The translations under genes were made by a program, and so were the position numbers. A stretch of DNA of 64,000 bases from Streptosporangium minutum (lineage in GTDB: Bacteria > Actinomycetota > Actinomycetes > Streptosporangiales > Streptosporangiaceae), in contig NZ_NGFP01000006.1 of the NCBI RefSeq assembly GCF_002149035.1, positions 1 to 64,000 of the forward strand. Direction: 5' to 3'. Shown piece after piece: positions 60,391 through 64,000 of the stretch. How positions within the stretch are numbered: position 1 is the first letter of the stretch; every line of letters begins with the position of its first letter. A model generated the notes under the pieces. It was given only the letters and a program-made list of their open reading frames with translations. It did no database searches and was not told where the DNA came from.

Positions 60391-61638
60391 TCAGGACGTC
60401 ACGGCGCACTGCCCCCTGTCCTTCTTGACGGGCCCCTCCGCGTTCGGGCGCACGTCGAAGTCGAAGATCTCGGTGGGCAGGTAGAGCGAGCAGCAGGCGT
60501 TGGGGATGTCGACGATGCCGCTTATCCGGCCCTCGATGGGCGCCGACCCGAGGAGCAGGTAGGCCTGCTCGCCCGTGTAGCCCCACTTCTTGAGGTATTC
60601 GACGGCGTTGAGGCAGGCTCGGCGGTAGGCCACCGTCGCGTCGAGGTAGTAGTTCGTGTTCGTGTCGTGGTCGACCGAGATGCCGATGAACGACATGAAC
60701 TCCGAGTACCGCGGCTCGACGTTGCCGGGCATGAAGATCGGGTTGGTGGCGACGCCGTACTTCTCCATGCCGCCCTTGATGAGGTCCACGCGGAAATCGA
60801 TGAAGCCCCCCATCTCGATCGCCCCGCAGAAGGTGATCTCGCCGTCACCCTGGCTGAAGTGCAGGTCTCCTCCCGAGAGCTTGGCGTCCTTCACGTGGAC
60901 GGGGTAGAAGACGCGCGCCCCGCGCGTGAAGTTCTTGATGTCGTGGTTGCCGCCGTTCTCCCGTGCGGGAACGGTGCGGGCCCCCTCCCCGGCGATCCGG
61001 TCGGCCACGTCGCCGGTCGCCGTTCCGGCGAGGGCGTTGTCGCGCAGCGGCGGCAGGCCCAGGGCCGGGACCCGGTTGGGATCGGTGTCGATGAGAGCCT
61101 GCTCGCGCTGGTTCCAGCTGGCCAGCAGTTCCGCCGACGGTGCCGTGCCGAACAGCCCGGGATGGGTGATGCCGGCGTATCGGATGCCGGGCAGGTGGCG
61201 AGATGTCGCGTATATGCCGTGGAAATCCCAGATCGCCTTGTAGGCGTCCGGGAAGTAGTCGGTCAGGAAGCCGCCGCCGTTCACCTTGGCGAACACCCCG
61301 GTATAGCCCCAGCCCTGTCCCGGCGCGTCGCCGACCTGCTGGGGCACCGGACCGAGGTCGAGGATGTCGACCACCAGGAGGTCTCCCGGCTCCGCCCCCT
61401 CCACCCCGATGGGGCCGCTCAGCATGTGCGCGAGGGTGAGGTCGACGTCTCGCACGTCGTTGGCCGAGTCGTCGTTGTGTAACTGCGCGTCGGTCCATTC
61501 ACGGCATTCGACGCGGAACTCGTCCCCGGGTCGCACCATGGCGGCCACGGGTATGTCCGGATGCCATCGGTTGTGACCAGGCACGGCCTGGTCACGCATC
61601 GACTTCGACTGGTCGACGCTGAACACGACTTCTGGCAT
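60391..61638 (-). CDS. fmdA: Formamidase/acetamidase
   Basis: This 415-aa FmdA/AmdA-family enzyme hydrolyses formamide or short amides to ammonia and acid. Conserved stretches are GHNRWHPDIP, GEGARTVPARENGGNHDIKN, GDLHFSQGDGEITFCGAIEM and DIPNACCSLYLPTEIF. ATG 61638 follows GAGGAGGAA. It is downstream of the AmiS-type channel gene, in line with uptake and use of amides as nitrogen source. Confidence 0.93.
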   Translation of the reverse strand: MPEVVFSVDQSKSMRDQAVPGHNRWHPDIPVAAMVRPGDEFRVECREWTDAQLHNDDSANDVRDVDLTLAHMLSGPIGVEGAEPGDLLVVDILDLGPVPQQVGDAPGQGWGYTGVFAKVNGGGFLTDYFPDAYKAIWDFHGIYATSRHLPGIRYAGITHPGLFGTAPSAELLASWNQREQALIDTDPNRVPALGLPPLRDNALAGTATGDVADRIAGEGARTVPARENGGNHDIKNFTRGARVFYPVHVKDAKLSGGDLHFSQGDGEITFCGAIEMGGFIDFRVDLIKGGMEKYGVATNPIFMPGNVEPRYSEFMSFIGISVDHDTNTNYYLDATVAYRRACLNAVEYLKKWGYTGEQAYLLLGSAPIEGRISGIVDIPNACCSLYLPTEIFDFDVRPNAEGPVKKDRGQCAVTS

Positions 61639-61749
61639 GACGGTTCCTCCTCTTGGATCGGATACGCGGTGATCGGGCGTCGGCGGGTCGCATCACCTCC
61701 TCCCCGGCACCGGTTCTCGCCGGCCCGCCGGGAACGGTTCGCGGGCGGG

Positions 61750-62397
61750 CTAGCGGGCGGCGATCGTCTCACCGCCGGCGGGCCCCGCCCGGCTGGAGAG
61801 CGCCCCCCGCTTCCTCGTCAGCGGCCAGAGCGCGCCGAACACCACCACGCCGAACACCAGCAGGAGGGTCGCGATGACGTTCTGGTTCCAGCGCTGCCAG
61901 TAGCCGATGAGGATGAGGAACGCCGGGATGGCCGCCGTGACCCATCCCTCGATCGCCGTCACCCAGCCCGTGTAAGTGGTCAGGTGATCGCGCTTCAACC
62001 CGAGCAGCAGGAAGAACAGCAGCCACAGGAACGACCAGTAGAGCCAGATGACGGCGAAAGGCCTGTCATTGAGGACCCGGAAGTTCGCGAACGCGTAGCC
62101 GAGCGCCATGATCGCCACGAACAGCGAGAAGTAACCGATCCCGGTGGTGTCGAACCCACCGAGCAGGCCGATCCCCACATACAGGTAGGTGAACCCGAAC
62201 AGGAAGATCCCCGACGCGTTGAGGATCACGTCCGGCCTGCCGTTGGCGGTGATGATCAACACGGTGGGCGTGATCACCTGCAGCGCTCCGACGAAGAGGT
62301 TGAAGATGCCCGCGGCCCGCAGGTCGACCTTCCCCAGGAGCATCAGCCCGTTGATGAAGAGCACCGCGCCGACGTAGAGCAGTCCAACTGCTCCCAT
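61750..62397 (-). CDS. AmiS/UreI-type amide or urea channel
   Basis: This 215-aa membrane protein has six hydrophobic helices and the family opening MGAVGLLYVGAVLFINGLML, with FLFGFTYLYVGIGLL and LYWSFLWLLFFLLLGL. Members are proton-gated or open channels for urea and short amides. ATG 62397 has AGGGGG upstream; GTG 62406 is an alternative. The C-terminus is longer than usual and basic. Confidence 0.9.
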   Translation of the reverse strand: MGAVGLLYVGAVLFINGLMLLGKVDLRAAGIFNLFVGALQVITPTVLIITANGRPDVILNASGIFLFGFTYLYVGIGLLGGFDTTGIGYFSLFVAIMALGYAFANFRVLNDRPFAVIWLYWSFLWLLFFLLLGLKRDHLTTYTGWVTAIEGWVTAAIPAFLILIGYWQRWNQNVIATLLLVFGVVVFGALWPLTRKRGALSSRAGPAGGETIAAR

Positions 62398-62581
62398 CCG
62401 TGACACCCCCTAGTGCCGGTGATGGGAATTCAAGGTGGGCAACGTGAGGCGTCCACGCCATGCGGTGACACGACCGTGCCCATGACCGTGTCCGCCGGGA
62501 AGGCGGCTGGACGTCGGCTTTCGCCGAGCTCCAGGCCTCGCCGGGGGACGTATATGGATATGTTGTGCCGTGTTCCGCCGC

Positions 62582-62857
62582 TCACGGGCGCGGCAGGCGC
62601 GCCAGCGCCGGATGCGGTGGCCGTGGAGGGCGCCGGCCGGGGACACCGGAGACGACCTCGGGCGAATCCCGGCTCCGCTCGTCGCGATCGAGCGCGGCGG
62701 ACAGCGCCGGGTGCACCCGGGAGAAGCCCGGCGGGGAGAAGACCCGAGGGGCGCCGCGTCCGCACGTGGAGCAGTCGTGAGACACCGGCGCGGTCCCTAT
62801 CGGCAGCCGGACATCGAACCGCCCGCAATCACGGCAAAGGTATTCATAGGTTGCCAT
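62582..62857 (-). CDS. fmdB: FmdB-family zinc-ribbon protein
   Basis: This 91-aa protein starts MATYEYLCRDCGRFDVRLPI and has two CxxC pairs (CRDC, CSTC) forming a zinc ribbon, then a Pro/Arg-rich tail. FmdB-type proteins accompany formamidase genes and may be regulatory. ATG 62857 follows GGAGG. Confidence 0.87.
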   Translation of the reverse strand: MATYEYLCRDCGRFDVRLPIGTAPVSHDCSTCGRGAPRVFSPPGFSRVHPALSAALDRDERSRDSPEVVSGVPGRRPPRPPHPALARLPRP

Positions 62858-63201
62858 AGGCACCTCCACTCCGCCCGCCCGGGAACGGAGCCATGCGTGC
62901 CCGGCTCTCCGGCTGGCGGGACCACGGATCCGCGACGGATCGGGTCAACAGTTCCGGACTACCTGAAGCCAACCAGCCTGTCAAGGCCTGAACAGGCCGA
63001 CCCCCGATGCCTGCGCGGAGGTGTCGAACCCCAGGTCAGACATCCTTTTGACGGCCGGCTCCGCCGGGGCCCCACAGGAGGCTCTCCGAAGCGAGCAGGA
63101 TCGCCTTCCCGGGCGGGCCGTCGTCCGTCCCCCCGGCCCGCACAGGCCGGCAAAGACTCTCATTCCCTCTTCGGGGTGGCTGATCCTTGGAGAAGCGGAG
63201 G
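62858..63201. other. Intergenic region between the MFS gene and fmdB
   Basis: About 340 bases without a supported gene. It should contain the promoter of the fmdB-amiS-fmdA set; no operator was recognised. Confidence 0.5.
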
Positions 63202-64000
63202 TCAGAGGGAGGGCACCTGCCGGAGGGGAACAGCGGTGGAGGCGGCCGTCCGGTTCCGTTCCGCCCAGCGTACGGCCGGCCCCATGGCGGAGCCGGCCAG
63301 CAGGAACAGGCCGCCCAGCAGGAGCCAGCCCGGCGGACCCCAGGTGATGATCAATGTGGTGAGCAGTAGGGGACCGAGCATCCTCGCGACCGCCGTGCCC
63401 GCGCCGAAGAAACCCTGGTACTGCCCCTGCCTGTCCTGCGGGGCCAGGTCGAACCCGACCTCCCAGGCACCGGAGGCATGCATCATCTCGCCGAGCACCT
63501 GCAGGCAGGCGGCCACGAGCAGGGCGGCTCCGGCGGCCCACGCCGAGGATCCGGCCGCCGACAGCGCGAACACCGCGCACGAGGCGAGCATCACCAGGCC
63601 CGCCTGCCGTACGGACCGGGAGGCGGTGCTCAGGCCGGTCACCCGCCGGGCCACCCGCACCTGGAAGAGCACCACGCTCAGCGTGTTGAGCACCAGCAGC
63701 GCCGAGACCGTCCAGCTCGGCGCCGCGGTCCGCTGCACGATCCACAGCGGGATCACCAGGCTGAGGAGGGGCATGTAGAGCAGCATGATCATGTTGAGGA
63801 GGGAGATCAGGGCATAGGGCCTGTCCCGGAGCACCGCCAGGGCCGGTTCGCCGGCCGGGGCGGGGGGCGAGGGCGGCACGGCGGGGAGCCGGAGCAGCAC
63901 CAGGGCGGAGGCCAGGAAGCTCAGGGCGTCCATCGCGAAGACCGCCAGATACGCCTGCCGGGTGTCGAGGTGCAGGGCCAGCCCGCCGAGCGCCGCGCCG
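63202..64000 (-). CDS. MFS transporter, C-terminal part (truncated by the window edge)
   Basis: The reading frame is open to the window end and enters as GAALGGLALHLDTRQAYLAV, so the start lies beyond 64000. At least eight hydrophobic helices are visible, with GQYQGFFGAGTAVARMLGPL resembling the helix-rich C-half of drug-exporter MFS proteins. An internal ATG at 63933 is not the start. The substrate is unknown. Confidence 0.82.
   Translation of the reverse strand, partial: GAALGGLALHLDTRQAYLAVFAMDALSFLASALVLLRLPAVPPSPPAPAGEPALAVLRDRPYALISLLNMIMLLYMPLLSLVIPLWIVQRTAAPSWTVSALLVLNTLSVVLFQVRVARRVTGLSTASRSVRQAGLVMLASCAVFALSAAGSSAWAAGAALLVAACLQVLGEMMHASGAWEVGFDLAPQDRQGQYQGFFGAGTAVARMLGPLLLTTLIITWGPPGWLLLGGLFLLAGSAMGPAVRWAERNRTAASTAVPLRQVPSL

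Overview
The window is high-GC DNA of an actinobacterium, most likely of the Streptosporangiaceae or a close family. This is inferred from the strong G/C third-position bias, frequent GTG/TTG starts, a WhiB protein, BldG with its anti-sigma partner, and a gene order that closely follows the Mycobacterium tuberculosis stretch from about Rv3649 to Rv3683 (known gene order, compared from memory). No rRNA, insertion sequence, prophage or CRISPR array is visible. One tRNA (Pro, CGG) is present.

Layout. 1-4.4 kb: sixA with a coupled mini membrane ORF, the proton pyrophosphatase hppA, and the bldG/anti-sigma partner-switch pair. 4.5-17 kb: the actinobacterial helicase/secretion neighbourhood, i.e. 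a large DUF1998 helicase, a surface-anchored repeat protein, and a tad/Flp-type secretion set (Rv3654c-like, TadE-like, DUF4244 pilin-like, MerR-like regulator, tadC, tadB, tadA, Ssd/CpaE-like). 17-38 kb: a degenerate Fic-fold protein, acs, nhaA, holin-like protein, epoxide-hydrolase-like enzyme, DUF309, MarP-like protease, HEAT protein, CoA-pyrophosphatase-type Nudix, nth, crp, MBL hydrolase, second Nudix, RidA, DUF4177, a pair of ArsA/Get3-like ATPases, whiB4-like gene, a class A penicillin-binding protein, YqeY, metallophosphoesterase and tRNA-Pro. 38-42 kb: accessory genes (HAD, nucleotidyltransferase-like, lipoprotein, TetR, Rv1733c-like). 42-50 kb: kdpFABC-kdpD followed by a broken kdpE. 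50-58 kb: a hydrolase and an L-rhamnose catabolic cluster (rhaD, rhaI, LacI-type regulator, rhaB) with remnants of lost genes at its edges. 58-64 kb: an ABC exporter behind a SoxR-type promoter, a formamidase/AmiS/FmdB set, and the C-terminal part of an MFS transporter running off the window.

Functional links. The tad block encodes the motor ATPase, two inner-membrane platform proteins and small TadE/pilin-like substrates of a pilus or secretion machine. Many junctions are ATGA/GTGA overlaps implying translational coupling. RhaI, RhaB and RhaD cover L-rhamnose to L-lactaldehyde, with a fused dehydrogenase, and the LacI-type regulator has likely operators in front of both divergent units.

The most unusual property is the number of short tandem repeats (unit 12-70 bp) sitting on or just past gene 3' ends, often with the stop codon inside the repeat unit, at a dozen places. 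At one 5' end (DUF309) the same process has produced a chain of duplicated, overlapping upstream start codons. Other points of interest are the truncated kdpE beside an intact kdpD, DnaA-box-like motifs clustered in the tad locus, the Fic-like protein lacking its catalytic motif, an enlarged KdpC, and several very small coupled ORFs.
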